The notes under the pieces: model-generated | The model's database searches: none | What the model was told of the DNA's origin: nothing | What the model saw: the letters and a program-made list of their open reading frames with translations, nothing else | Part shown: one piece after another, positions 1 through 9,209 of the stretch | Numbering within the stretch: the first letter of the stretch is position 1 | Layout: each line of letters opens with the position of its first letter | Translations under genes and position numbers: made by a program | Origin: Pseudomonas sp. | GTDB taxonomy: Bacteria; Pseudomonadota; Gammaproteobacteria; Pseudomonadales; Pseudomonadaceae | Assembly (NCBI RefSeq): GCF_017744435.1 | Contig: NZ_JAGIBG010000030.1 | Location: 1 to 64,000 of the forward strand | DNA: 64,000 bases | Direction: 5' to 3'

Positions 1-32
1 CCTGTGGGAGCGGGCGTGCCCGCGAAGAGGCC
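1..32. repeat. REP element at window edge
   Basis: This is a single copy of the P. putida-type repetitive extragenic palindrome. It reads GTGGGAGCGGGCGTGCCCGCGAAGAGG, with the inner GCGGGC/GCCCGC arms. It lies just downstream of the ABC ATPase gene. Its partner, if any, is outside the window. Confidence 0.8.
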
Positions 33-53
33 AGTACAGGCAACCAGAAAATC

Positions 54-815
54 TCAGGCCAACGCCCGATCCACCAGCACTTGCAGCCTTCCCTGCGAAC
101 AGCGCTCGACCCGCGCCTCGACGCCATACACCTCAGCCAGCAGCTCAGGCTGCAGCACCTCCCCCGGTGCCCCACACGCCACAACCCTGCCCTCGCGCAA
201 CACCACCAGCCAATCGGCATGGCTGGCCGCCAGGTTGATGTCATGCAACACCGCCACTGCCAGCAACCGATGCGCCACCACCCGCTCGCGCACCGCGCCC
301 ATCACCCGCAACTGGTAATGCAGGTCCAGCGCACTGGTCGGCTCATCGAGCAACAGCACCTGCGGATTGCGCGCCATCAGCTGCGCCAGCGCCACCAATT
401 GCCGCTGGCCACCGGACAGGCTGTCGAGCGAACGCTTGGCCAGCGCCTCGATACCCAATTGGCGCAACGCCTCGTAGGCGCTGCCGAGCAGGTCATCGGC
501 ACCACTCACACGCAACGCCGCGACAATGCTTTCCAGTACCCCAATGGCAATCCCCGGCGGCAGTTGCTGGGGCATGTAGGCCAGCCGCCGCGAGCGCTCG
601 GCAAAGCTCAGCCGGGTCACGTCCTGGCCATCCAGGCTCAAGCCGCCCTTCATCCGCTCCAGCCCTGCCAGCGCCCGCAGCAAGGTCGACTTGCCCGCGC
701 CATTGGGCCCGACCAGCGCCACCAGGCTACCGGCCGGCAGCTCGGGCAAACTCACCCCGTGCAGGATCTGCCGCGCGCCATAGGCGACCGCTACGTCATC
801 GATCAACAGGCTCAC
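54..815 (-). CDS. ABC transporter ATP-binding protein (FecE/HmuV/BtuD type)
   Basis: This is the cytoplasmic ATPase of an importer for an iron chelate, haem or cobalamin. Walker A (GPNGAGKS) is at about residues 36-43, the signature LSGGQ at 133-137, and Walker B (LLLDEP) at about 154-159. The length of 253 aa is normal for the family. The start is GTG, and its GTGA overlaps the stop of the upstream permease gene by 4 nt, so translation is probably coupled. It is the last gene of a binding protein-permease-ATPase operon. The exact substrate cannot be read from the sequence. No TonB-dependent receptor is visible in the window. Confidence 0.9.
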   Translation of the reverse strand: MSLLIDDVAVAYGARQILHGVSLPELPAGSLVALVGPNGAGKSTLLRALAGLERMKGGLSLDGQDVTRLSFAERSRRLAYMPQQLPPGIAIGVLESIVAALRVSGADDLLGSAYEALRQLGIEALAKRSLDSLSGGQRQLVALAQLMARNPQVLLLDEPTSALDLHYQLRVMGAVRERVVAHRLLAVAVLHDINLAASHADWLVVLREGRVVACGAPGEVLQPELLAEVYGVEARVERCSQGRLQVLVDRALA

Positions 816-1873
816 AGTCTTCTCCCCCGGCGGAACACCAGCAGCACGAACACCGGCACCCCGACCAACGCCGTGACGATACCCACCGGCACGATCACCC
901 CGGGCAGGATCAGCTTGCTGGCAAGCGACGACATCGACAGCATCAACGCCCCCACCAGCGCACTGGCCGGTAGCAGGAATCGTTGGTCCTCACCAACCAG
1001 CAAGCGGGCGATATGCGGCCCGACCAGGCCGACGAAACCGATAGTGCCGACGAACGCCACCGCCGTGGCCGACAACAGGCTGATGCGCAGCAGCGAGGCA
1101 AAGCGCAGGCGCCGGGTATCCACGCCAAAGCTGCGCGCGCGGTCCTCGCCCATGCGCAACAAGGTCATGGCCGGCGCGGCGCGCAGCGAGAACGGCAACA
1201 GCAGCGCCAGCACCAGGGCCAGGATGCCGAGCTTCTGCCAGTCGGCCCGGGCCAGGCTGCCCAAGGTCCAGAACACCAGTTGCTGCAGCACGTCCTCGGT
1301 GGCCAGCAACTGCAGCAGCGAGACCAGCGCATTGCAGCTGAACACCAGGGCGATGCCGAACAGCACCAGGCTCTCCACCCCCGCGCCACGCAAGCGTGAC
1401 ATCGCCTGCAGCAACACCACCGACAGGCAAGCGAAGACGAAGGCCATCAGCGTCACCTGCGCGCTCGGCGCCAGCCAGGCGATACCCAGTGGATAGGCGA
1501 TCGCCAGCGATGCACCCAAAGCCGCCGATGACGACACGCCGAGGGTGAACGGGCTGGCCAGCGGGTTGTCGAGGATCGCCTGCATCTCGGCGCCAGCCAG
1601 CGCCAATGCCGCGCCCACCAGCACCGCCATCAGCGAGTACGGCAGGCGCACGTTCCAGATGATCACCCGCTCGGTGGCGCTCAGCGTCGCCGGGTCGAAG
1701 ATGCCCTGCAGCAGTTGCCCCAGGCCCATGCCCGAGGCACCGCTGGCCAGGTCACCGAGCACCGACAGCAGCAGCAACAGCGCCAGCGCGAACACCAGCA
1801 AGGCTCGCCGCCAGAGCAGGCGGCGGTAATGCCAGGCCGCAAGTGCCGCACCCTCCTGCGCCAGCGCGGTCAC
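812..1873 (-). CDS. FecCD-family ABC transporter permease
   Basis: This is the inner-membrane permease of the same importer. It has 353 residues with many hydrophobic helices, and the family-typical VRLPYSLMAVLVGAALALAG region near the N terminus and GFVGLVGPHIARLLVG segment in the C-terminal half (the ATPase-coupling region). The GTG start lies in a GTGA overlap with the stop of the binding-protein gene, and its own stop overlaps the ATPase start. All three genes therefore form a tightly coupled operon. BtuC/FhuB/HmuU-type proteins form homodimers in the membrane. Confidence 0.92.
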   Translation of the reverse strand: MTALAQEGAALAAWHYRRLLWRRALLVFALALLLLLSVLGDLASGASGMGLGQLLQGIFDPATLSATERVIIWNVRLPYSLMAVLVGAALALAGAEMQAILDNPLASPFTLGVSSSAALGASLAIAYPLGIAWLAPSAQVTLMAFVFACLSVVLLQAMSRLRGAGVESLVLFGIALVFSCNALVSLLQLLATEDVLQQLVFWTLGSLARADWQKLGILALVLALLLPFSLRAAPAMTLLRMGEDRARSFGVDTRRLRFASLLRISLLSATAVAFVGTIGFVGLVGPHIARLLVGEDQRFLLPASALVGALMLSMSSLASKLILPGVIVPVGIVTALVGVPVFVLLVFRRGRRL

Positions 1874-2985
1874 TTGGCGTCGACCCAGTACTGGCCGTCC
1901 AGGCCTACCTTCAGCATGCGGTTGATTTCACCCAGGGTGGCCTGTGGGTCGACATCCTCGAAGCGCTCGGGGTGCACCCAACGCGCCATGACCTCGATCG
2001 CGAGGATGTTGAACGGCGAGTTGTAGAAGTCATGCCACAGGCCGTGGGCCTGCCCGGCCTGGATTGGCCGCAGCGGCGCGAACTCGGGGCGTGCGGTGAT
2101 CTTCGTCAGGCTCTGGCGGGCTGTCTCGGTGGCTACACCCGCGCCCAGCAGCACGCCCGGTGCACGGTTGCCGGTGGCGATGTACACGTCAGGGTCTGCC
2201 TGCAGCACGTACTCGACACTGACGTCGCCGAGTGCGCCCGGCACCACGTCGGCACCGATATTGTGCCCCCCGACCGCCTCGACCACGCTGCCCAGGCCGC
2301 TTTTTCCGGTGGTGTGACCCGGTGCCTGCCACACGCCTGCCAGCAGTTCGAGAAACACTTTCGGCCGCTCACTGGCCTTGAGCATGGCCACGCTGTCGGT
2401 GATGTGCTTGAGGTGACGGTCGTACAGGCTCAGGTATTCCTGCGCCTGCTGTTCACGCCCGAGCAGGGTGCCCAGCGCCTGCATGCTGACCCGGGTATTG
2501 CGGATCGGGTGCACGCGGAAGTCGACGAACAGCACCGGCACCCCGGCCTTTTCCAGCAAGTCGGCCACCGGGCTGTGCTGGGTCGGGCCTTCGCCAGCGA
2601 TGCTGAAGATCGCCAGGTCCGGCTTGAGCGCGAGGATCTGTTCGGCACTGACGCTCTGCTCCGAGGCCTGGCCGATCAATGGCAGCCTGGCGACCTGCGG
2701 GTACAGCTTGGCGTAGACGTCGTAGGTGTGCGGGTCGAGCAGGCGCATGTCGTTCTGCCAGCCGACCACGCGCTGGAACGGGTTGTCGCGGTCGAGCAAG
2801 GCCAAGGCAAAGAACAACCGCCCTTCGCCAAGCACGATGCGCCGCGGCGCATGGTCGATCTCGACCTGGCGCCCAAGCACGTCAGTCACTTGCAGGGCGC
2901 TGGCGGTTTGCGCAAAGCCGGCAGCAGTCGCCAGCAGAACGAGGGCAGGCAGCAAGCGCTGCCGGATACGGGAAAGGAAGCTCAT
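1870..2985 (-). CDS. Periplasmic binding protein of iron/haem/B12-type ABC importer
   Basis: This 371-residue protein has an N-terminal signal peptide (about residues 1-30, cleavage near ASA-LQ). It then shows the TroA/FhuD-type fold typical of Fe3+-siderophore or cobalamin binding proteins (DVLGRQVEIDHAPRRIV at the start of the mature part). It is the first gene of the operon. A purine-rich AGAGGA stretch precedes the ATG. The upstream 115 bases show no convincing Fur box, so iron control is not demonstrated. Ligand specificity is unknown. Confidence 0.88.
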   Translation of the reverse strand: MSFLSRIRQRLLPALVLLATAAGFAQTASALQVTDVLGRQVEIDHAPRRIVLGEGRLFFALALLDRDNPFQRVVGWQNDMRLLDPHTYDVYAKLYPQVARLPLIGQASEQSVSAEQILALKPDLAIFSIAGEGPTQHSPVADLLEKAGVPVLFVDFRVHPIRNTRVSMQALGTLLGREQQAQEYLSLYDRHLKHITDSVAMLKASERPKVFLELLAGVWQAPGHTTGKSGLGSVVEAVGGHNIGADVVPGALGDVSVEYVLQADPDVYIATGNRAPGVLLGAGVATETARQSLTKITARPEFAPLRPIQAGQAHGLWHDFYNSPFNILAIEVMARWVHPERFEDVDPQATLGEINRMLKVGLDGQYWVDAK

Positions 2986-3100
2986 CGGGGGGAATCCTCT
3001 TGAAGAGAATCAGTCGCAGCTGAAGCGGGGCATTCTAGCCAGCCGCTTTCCCCTGCCGATGTGCGCAAATGTATTGGCTTGTCGGGCGCCTGTTACAGTT

Positions 3101-4111
3101 TCACCAGGTCAGGCAGATCTTGCCGAAATGCCGGTTGCTCTCCTGATAACGGAACGCCTCGACGATCTGCTCCAGCTCGAAATGCTTGTCCACCACTGGC
3201 CGCAAGCCGTTGGCATCGATCGCCCGCACCATCGCCTGCTGCTGCGCACGGCTGCCCACCAGCACACCTTGCAGGCGGATCTGCCGCACCAGTGCCTGCA
3301 CCAGCGGCAACTGCCCGGCCACGCCTGTGAGAATGCCGATCAGCGACACATGCCCACCGATGCGCGCGGCGATCATCGACTGCTCCAGGGTCGCCGGCCC
3401 ACCCACTTCGATCACATGATCGACGCCGCGATTGCCCGTGAGCTCACGCGCCTTCTCGCCCCAGGCCGGGGTGCTCTTGTAGTTGATCAGGTGGTCGGCG
3501 CCGAGGGCTTTCAGGCGTTCGAGCTTGGCGTCACTGGACGACGTGGCGATGACCGTCGCCCCCGCCAGCTTGGCAAACTGCAGGGCAAAGATCGACACGC
3601 CGCCAGTGCCCTGCACCAGCACCGTGTCACCCGGCTTGAGGTGGTCATCGCTCATCAAGGTGCGCCAGGCGGTGAGGCCGGCCGTGGTCAGGGTCGCCGC
3701 CTCGGCATGGCTGAAGCCCTTGGGTGCCAGGGTGAACGAGGTGGCCGCAGCGGTGACCTGTTCGCGGGCATACCCATCGATGCCGTCACCGGGCACCCGG
3801 CCAAAGCCTTCGACATTGGCCTGGCCGTCGAGCCAATCGGGGAAGAAGGTGCTGACGACGTTATCGCCGACCTGGAACTCGCTCACACCCGCACCGACCG
3901 CGATCACTTCGCCGGCACCGTCGGCCATGGGAATGCGCCGCTCGCTCGGGCCCCACATGCCACTGACTACAGCGTAGTCGTGATAGTTGAGGGAGCTGGC
4001 ATGCAGCTGCACGGTGATCTCGCCGGCCTTGGGCGCCGGGGCCTCGCAGGTGCCGACTTCGACCTTGTCGTAGCCGCCGCCGGGTTGCACATAGATGGCC
4101 TTGTTGGTCAT
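3101..4111 (-). CDS. Medium-chain dehydrogenase/reductase, quinone-reductase-like
   Basis: The product is a 336-residue NAD(P)H-dependent oxidoreductase of the MDR superfamily. A GroES-like N-terminal domain is followed by a Rossmann fold with the nucleotide motif GTGGVSIFALQFAKLAGA. The usual catalytic zinc ligands are not obvious near the N terminus (SSLNYHDY replaces the Cys-His pattern), which favours a zinc-independent quinone-reductase-like enzyme. I placed the start at the ATG of MTNKAIYV. A longer frame to 4216 runs into a REP element and is not credible. The substrate is unknown. Confidence 0.85.
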   Translation of the reverse strand: MTNKAIYVQPGGGYDKVEVGTCEAPAPKAGEITVQLHASSLNYHDYAVVSGMWGPSERRIPMADGAGEVIAVGAGVSEFQVGDNVVSTFFPDWLDGQANVEGFGRVPGDGIDGYAREQVTAAATSFTLAPKGFSHAEAATLTTAGLTAWRTLMSDDHLKPGDTVLVQGTGGVSIFALQFAKLAGATVIATSSSDAKLERLKALGADHLINYKSTPAWGEKARELTGNRGVDHVIEVGGPATLEQSMIAARIGGHVSLIGILTGVAGQLPLVQALVRQIRLQGVLVGSRAQQQAMVRAIDANGLRPVVDKHFELEQIVEAFRYQESNRHFGKICLTW

Positions 4112-4159
4112 GACTGAGGTTCCATTCAGAGGAAAGACTGGGTTCAGCATAGCCAGTGC

Positions 4160-4270
4160 GGGCCTCTTCGCGGCGGTTCGGCGCCCCGACACGCCCGCTC
4201 CCACAGGGAGCACCACAGGCTCGAATCTTGTGGGATACCTGTGGGAGCGGGCGTGCCCGCGAAAGGGCCC
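4160..4270. repeat. Inverted pair of REP elements
   Basis: Two palindromic units point in opposite directions. The first (about 4160-4206) is an extended variant with CGGCGGTTCGGCGCC inserted in the inner stem. The second (4238-4270) is the canonical GTGGGAGCGGGCGTGCCCGCGAA form. The roughly 31-base spacer contains CACAGG and CTTGTGGG. The pair lies between the minus-strand reductase gene and the HAD hydrolase gene. Confidence 0.85.
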
Positions 4271-4288
4271 TCATTGGCAACAGATCAT

Positions 4289-4879
4289 TCAGCCCAGAAG
4301 CACCTGCAACGCCCGGCAATCCGCCGCATGCCAGTCCACCAGCGCCGGCCATGGATTATCCGGCAGGTTCACCAGCACCGTGCGCGCACCTGCGGCCCGC
4401 CCGCAGTCCAGGTCAAAGCGGTAATCCCCGACCATCACCAGCTCGCCAGGCGCCACGCCCCAGGCGCGGGCAATCTTCAACAGCCCATCCGGGCTCGGCT
4501 TCGGCTCTGCTTCATCACGCCCGAGAATGTGCTCGACCGCGAAGCAGTCCGCCAGGCCGATGGCCTCCAGCGTCACATGCGCCAGCTCCCGCGCATTGCG
4601 GGTCAGGATGCCCAGGCGGCAGCCACGCCCGGCCAGCTCACGCACCAGCTCCACTGCCCCGGCGGCCGCTGTCGAGGCAATCGCCAAGTCGCGCTCATGC
4701 TCCAGCAGCCAGGCATGCTTGGCCGCCGCTTCCGCCGCCGGCAGCGCCGCCAGGTGGGTGAGAATGTCGTGCTCGGCCGGGATGTCCAGGGCGACGCGAA
4801 TGGCGGCGAAATCGTGCACCGCCACGGTCAGGGTGCCGTCCATGTCGAACACCCAGTTGCGGATTTCGCCCAGGTTCAT
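4289..4879 (-). CDS. HAD-superfamily hydrolase (phosphoglycolate-phosphatase-like)
   Basis: This 196-residue cytoplasmic HAD phosphatase has the nucleophile motif DMDGT at residues 12-16. A cap insertion follows, then motif II in GILTRNARELAH and the C-terminal motif MVGDYRFDLDCGRAAG with the Mg2+-binding aspartates. Its ATG overlaps the stop of the upstream thioesterase gene (ATGA), so the two are co-translated. The substrate is probably a small phosphorylated metabolite, but the sequence does not identify it. Confidence 0.88.
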   Translation of the reverse strand: MNLGEIRNWVFDMDGTLTVAVHDFAAIRVALDIPAEHDILTHLAALPAAEAAAKHAWLLEHERDLAIASTAAAGAVELVRELAGRGCRLGILTRNARELAHVTLEAIGLADCFAVEHILGRDEAEPKPSPDGLLKIARAWGVAPGELVMVGDYRFDLDCGRAAGARTVLVNLPDNPWPALVDWHAADCRALQVLLG

Positions 4880-5745
4880 GCCCAGTCCTTACGGTGGCGA
4901 ATCAGGCCTTCCTGGGTCGACGACGCCACCAGCTGGCCGGCACGGTTGAAGATGCTGCCGCGGCAGAAGCCACGGGCATTGCCGGCCCACGGGCTGTCGG
5001 TGGCATACAGCAGCCACTCATCGGCACGCAGGTTGCGGTGGAACCACAGCGAATGGTCGAGGCTGGCGATCTGCATGTCGCGCTGCCATACCGACTTGCC
5101 GTGGGGCAGCAGCGAGGTGGTCAGCAGGCCAAAGTCGGAGGCGTAGGCCAGCAGGTACTTGTGCAGGGCAGGTACGTCCGGGAGTGTGCCGTCGGCGCGG
5201 AACCAGGCGTACTTCACCGGGTCGCCGGGCTGGGGGTTGAACGGGTCGCGCTCGGTCACCGGGCGGATCTCGATCGGCTTGGCGCACAGCACCTTGTCAC
5301 GGATGCGCTCGGGCAGCTTGTCGGCATGGGCGCTGGCCAGCTCGACTTCGGTCGGCAGGTTTTCCGGGCCGACCACATCGGGCATCTGCACCTGGTGCTC
5401 GAAGCCTTCCTCGTCGTACTGGAACGACGCGCTGCAGGTGAAGATCGGCTGGCCCTTCTGGATCGCCGTCACTCGCCGGGTGCTGAAGCTGCCGCCGTCA
5501 CGCACGCGGTCGACCGAATAGACCACCGGCAGGCTGGCATCGCCCGGGCGCAGGAAGTAACCGTGCAGCGAATGCACATGGCGCGCGTCCTCGACTGTCT
5601 GGCTGGCGGCCGACAGCGACTGGCCCAGTACCTGGCCACCGTACAGCTGGCGGAAGCCCAGGTCCTGGCTGCGGCCACGGAACAGGTTCTCCTCGATCGA
5701 CTCGAGGCTCAACAGGTCGACCAGGTCGTCCAACACATGACTCAT
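4876..5745 (-). CDS. tesB: Acyl-CoA thioesterase II
   Basis: The 289-residue product has the double hot-dog architecture of TesB, which hydrolyses medium- and long-chain acyl-CoA to free acid and CoA. The N-terminal half has GGQVLGQSLSAA, and the C-terminal half has ASLDHSLWFHR with the conserved Asp and QEGLIR with the conserved Gln of the Asp-Thr/Ser-Gln triad. The ATG is preceded by AGGAG, which rules out the longer TTG-initiated frame. It is followed with a 4-nt overlap by the HAD hydrolase. Confidence 0.93.
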   Translation of the reverse strand: MSHVLDDLVDLLSLESIEENLFRGRSQDLGFRQLYGGQVLGQSLSAASQTVEDARHVHSLHGYFLRPGDASLPVVYSVDRVRDGGSFSTRRVTAIQKGQPIFTCSASFQYDEEGFEHQVQMPDVVGPENLPTEVELASAHADKLPERIRDKVLCAKPIEIRPVTERDPFNPQPGDPVKYAWFRADGTLPDVPALHKYLLAYASDFGLLTTSLLPHGKSVWQRDMQIASLDHSLWFHRNLRADEWLLYATDSPWAGNARGFCRGSIFNRAGQLVASSTQEGLIRHRKDWA

Positions 5746-5835
5746 CGGGGGTTCTCCTAGCAAGGCATCACAGCTCTACGGCGCTCTCAGGTGGGAAATG
5801 ATACAGGGTTTGCCATTGACGCCGTGCATGACGGC

Positions 5836-6408
5836 TCATTCAGTGCGCAGGGTCTGTTCCCAATGTGCGCGGTCAATGCGATACAGCACATGGAGGCGCA
5901 GCGGGTGGCCGATGGGCAGCCGGGGGTGGTCGAAGCTGCCATTGGCGTCCTGGACCATGCCGATGGCCTGCATGACTTTCTGCGACGGCAAGTTGCTCTC
6001 GCTAGTGAACGACACCACCTCTTCCACGCGCAATTGGGCGAAAGCACAACGCAGGCAGGTCCACGCCGCCTCGCTGGCAAACCCCAGGCCCCAGTGGCGC
6101 CGGGCCAGGCGCCAGCCAATCTCCACCGCCGGGGCGAACGGTGCGTCGAAATTGACATTGAGCAACCCCGTCATACCGATGAAAGCCCCGCTATCCTTTC
6201 GCTCCAGGGCCCACAGGCCAAAGCCGTATTCGTTGAAGTGCCCACGAATCCTGCCGATCAGCGCCGCCGCTTCCAGCCGCGTCATCGGCGCCGGGAAATA
6301 ACGCATCACCTGCGGGTCGGCACACAGCGCGGCGAACTCGCGCAGGTCGTCATCGTGCCATTGGCGCAGCACCAGGCGTGCGCTTTCCAGGTGGAGGATG
6401 GGGTTCAT
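5836..6408 (-). CDS. GNAT-family N-acetyltransferase (RimJ-like)
   Basis: The 190-residue protein starts MNPILHLESARLVLRQW, a typical RimJ/RimL-type opening. It carries the acetyl-CoA-binding region EIGWRLARRHWGLGFASEA and the later segment SLPSQKVMQAIGM. It probably transfers an acetyl group to a protein N terminus or a small amine, and the acceptor is unknown. I chose the internal ATG because the family alignment begins right there. The ten residues upstream look untranslated. Confidence 0.87.
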   Translation of the reverse strand: MNPILHLESARLVLRQWHDDDLREFAALCADPQVMRYFPAPMTRLEAAALIGRIRGHFNEYGFGLWALERKDSGAFIGMTGLLNVNFDAPFAPAVEIGWRLARRHWGLGFASEAAWTCLRCAFAQLRVEEVVSFTSESNLPSQKVMQAIGMVQDANGSFDHPRLPIGHPLRLHVLYRIDRAHWEQTLRTE

Positions 6409-6575
6409 GGGGCGAGCTCCGGTTTTGCGCGGTGGCATCTAACAGCGTAGGCGCGGCCAGGTTTTTCACGCAACCGACGGCGCCCAGAATGCAATTTTCA
6501 CAACCCCTTCACCAGCTCCCGACAGACGGCTGAGCACAATACCGCCACACCACCGCCGCGCCATTGGAGTGACGC

Positions 6576-7262
6576 ATGCAGCCAAGCAACACCTCGGGCC
6601 ATCCCGCCATCCACGCCCGTCGCAAGCGACGCATGTCACGCAAAGCCCTCGGTGCCGCTCTCGGCCTGTGCATGGTCATCGCGGCAGTGACCACCTGGCT
6701 GGCGACGAGGACCCATATCGTGGACCTTGGCAACGAGCAGCAGTTGAGTGAAAGCGGCCTCCTGCAGGACTGGGCCGAAGGTGCGGTGATCGTGATGATC
6801 CGCCATGCCGAACGTTGTGACAGCGCACCCGGCCCGTGCCTGAACGACCCCACCGGCATCACCGTGGCCGGCAGCGAGGCCGCCACACGCGTCGGCCAGG
6901 GCCTGAAGCAACTGGGCCTGAGCAATGCCGACATGCTCGCCAGCCCCAAAGTGCGTACCCAGCAAACGGCGCACTTCATCCTTGGCCAGGCCGTGCCGAG
7001 CGAAGCCTGGCTGGAAAGCTGCGACAACCAGTTCGCCAGTGAAGCGCTGGCACGCAAGCGTGCAGGGCACAATTTGGTGCTGGTGACCCACAATGGCTGC
7101 ATCGACCACTTCGCCCGGCAGCAGCGCGTGGCTGGCGGTGAGCGGGAAAGCAACTATGCCAGTGCACTGTTCGTCTCCGTGGATGCCAATGGCAAGGCAC
7201 GCATCCTTGGTCGGCTGAACGAGCCGGACTGGCAACGCGTATTGGCCAGCGCAGGGAAATAA
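6576..7262 (+). CDS. Membrane-anchored histidine phosphatase
   Basis: The 228-residue protein has a basic N terminus and one membrane segment (about residues 24-43), so it is likely anchored in the inner membrane with its catalytic domain outside. The phosphoglycerate-mutase-superfamily signature RHAER is at 76-80. The supporting SPKVRTQQTA and the second catalytic His in VTHNGCIDH follow. It resembles the Ais/PmrG group, which removes phosphate from lipopolysaccharide core heptose, but that substrate is only an inference. It is divergent from the acetyltransferase gene and is followed by the deacetylase-like gene 38 bases on. Confidence 0.8.
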   Translation: MQPSNTSGHPAIHARRKRRMSRKALGAALGLCMVIAAVTTWLATRTHIVDLGNEQQLSESGLLQDWAEGAVIVMIRHAERCDSAPGPCLNDPTGITVAGSEAATRVGQGLKQLGLSNADMLASPKVRTQQTAHFILGQAVPSEAWLESCDNQFASEALARKRAGHNLVLVTHNGCIDHFARQQRVAGGERESNYASALFVSVDANGKARILGRLNEPDWQRVLASAGK

Positions 7263-7300
7263 CTGGCAAGATCAGCGCTGGCCCCGATTACGAAGTCCCC

Positions 7301-8215
7301 ATGCCGCTGCCGCTGATCTACCACGAAGACTACAGCCCGGAATTCCCCGCCGAGCACCGCTTTCCCATGGACAAGTTCCGCCTGCTGCGCGACCACCTGG
7401 TCGACAGCGGGCTGACCACCGACCAGGCCCTGCTGCGCCCGGACATCTGCCCCAACGATATCCTCGCCCTGGCCCATGACCGCAGTTACATCGAGCGCTA
7501 CATGAACGGCGAACTGTCCCGCGAGGACCAGCGCCGCCTCGGCCTGCCCTGGAGCGAAGCCCTGGCCCGGCGTACCGTGCGCGCGGTGGGCGGCTCGCTG
7601 CTGAGCGCCGAGATGGCGCTGCAGCACGGCATCGCCTGCCACCTGGCGGGCGGCACCCACCACGCCCACTACGACCACCCGGCCGGCTTCTGCATCTTCA
7701 ATGACCTGGCCGTGATCAGCCGCTACCTGCTCGAAGCCGGCCGCGTGCACCGGGTGCTGATCTTCGATTGCGATGTGCACCAGGGCGATGGCACGGCACG
7801 TATCCTCCACGACACCCCGGACGCCATCACCGTGTCCCTGCACTGCGAGCAGAACTTCCCGGCGCGCAAGGCTCACAGTGACTGGGACATTCCCCTGCCC
7901 CGTGGCATGGGCGACACGGCTTACCTGAAGGTGGTGGAGGATGCGCTGAACTACCTGCTGCCGCTGTATCAACCCGACCTGGTGCTGTACGACGCCGGCG
8001 TCGATGTGCACAAGGACGATGCCCTGGGCTACCTGCAACTCACCGACCAGGGCCTGGCGGCGCGTGACGAGCGGGTGATGCGTCACTGCCTGGGCCGCGA
8101 TATCCCGGTGGTCGGGGTGATCGGTGGGGGCTACAGCAAGGACCGTGAAGCCTTGGCCAGGCGCCACGGCATTCTTCACCACAGTGCGGCACGGGTCATC
8201 GGTTGTTCACAATGA
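7301..8215 (+). CDS. Histone-deacetylase-family amidohydrolase
   Basis: This 304-residue bacterial member of the arginase/deacetylase fold has the zinc and charge-relay motifs in order: GGTHHAHYDHPAGFCIFND, IFDCDVHQGDGTARI with the D-x-H zinc ligands, and a late GGGYSKD loop. Family members deacetylate acetyl-polyamines, acetoin or protein lysines. The sequence does not tell which. It follows the histidine phosphatase closely and may share its promoter. Confidence 0.9.
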   Translation: MPLPLIYHEDYSPEFPAEHRFPMDKFRLLRDHLVDSGLTTDQALLRPDICPNDILALAHDRSYIERYMNGELSREDQRRLGLPWSEALARRTVRAVGGSLLSAEMALQHGIACHLAGGTHHAHYDHPAGFCIFNDLAVISRYLLEAGRVHRVLIFDCDVHQGDGTARILHDTPDAITVSLHCEQNFPARKAHSDWDIPLPRGMGDTAYLKVVEDALNYLLPLYQPDLVLYDAGVDVHKDDALGYLQLTDQGLAARDERVMRHCLGRDIPVVGVIGGGYSKDREALARRHGILHHSAARVIGCSQ

Positions 8216-8228
8216 CTGTGGAACCGCT

Positions 8229-9209
8229 TGTGGATAACCTGCGGGAAAGGCGCTGCAGCCCTTTGCGGGCGTGGGCTGTAGAACATTGATCATTTTTTGT
8301 TCAGTGCTTAGGTTGGCCCGGCTGCGCTAGAATGTGCAGTCTTTTCCACAGCCTGCTGCCTACCATGTCAGAAAAATCCCCCGCCTCCCCTTCCCTGGCC
8401 GTCGTTATCGGCGGCGGCCCTGCCGGCCTGATGGCTGCAGAAGCCATGGCCCAGGCGGGCCTGGCGGTGGAAGTGTTCGACGCCATGCCATCGGTGGGCC
8501 GCAAGTTCCTGCTGGCCGGCGTCGGCGGCATGAACATCACTCATTCGGAAGCTTATCCACAGTTCGTTTCGCGCTACGCCGAGCGGCAGAGCGAGATCGA
8601 CGGGTTGTTGCGCGACTTCGATGCCGATGCGCTGCGCCAGTGGATTCACGGGCTGGGTATCGAAACCTTTGTCGGTACGTCGGGCCGGGTTTTCCCGACC
8701 GACATGAAAGCAGCCCCGCTGTTGCGCGCCTGGTTGAAGCGCCTGCGTGACAACGGCGTAGTTATCCACACCCGCCATCGCTGGCTGGGCTGGAATGCCG
8801 ACGGCAGCTTGCGGATTGCTTATCCACAGGGTGAACTGCAGGTCGAGGCCGACGTCGTGGTGCTAGCCCTCGGTGGTGCCAGCTGGGCCAGGCTGGGCTC
8901 CGATGGTGCCTGGCAACCATTGTTGGCCGAACGCACTGTGGATATCTCGCCGCTGCGGCCAAGCAACTGTGGTTTTGAGGTCGAAGGCTGGAGTCCAGTG
9001 CTTGTGGACAAGTTTGCCGGGGCGCCGCTGAAGAACATTGCTCTGAGCGTGCCGGGCATGACGCCGCGCAAGGGCGAGTTCATCCTCACCGCACAGGGCG
9101 TCGAGGGTAGCCTGGTGTATGCATGGTCGGCGCAACTGCGCCAGGCCATCGAGCATCAGGGGCAGGCCAGGCTGTTGCTCGATCTGCTGCCGGACAAGCC
9201 TGTGGACAA
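8229..9209. promoter_or_regulatory. Cluster of DnaA boxes
   Basis: Perfect DnaA boxes (TTATCCACA or its complement) occur at 8229-8237 (minus), 8553-8561, 8762-8770 and 8820-8828. TTTTCCACA at 8342-8350 fits the relaxed consensus TTWTNCACA. One-mismatch boxes are at 8937-8945, 9003-9011 and 9201-9209. All but the first two lie within the flavoprotein gene. A titration or regulatory role is inference. Confidence 0.5.

Noticed and set aside
2986..3100. Fur box upstream of the ABC importer operon
   Set aside because: Only a weak GAGAATC-like stretch is present, without the inverted hexamer pattern, so iron control is not supported by sequence.
4112..4216. N-terminal extension of the reductase gene
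   Set aside because: The extra 35 codons are encoded largely by REP DNA, and family similarity begins at the ATG at 4111.
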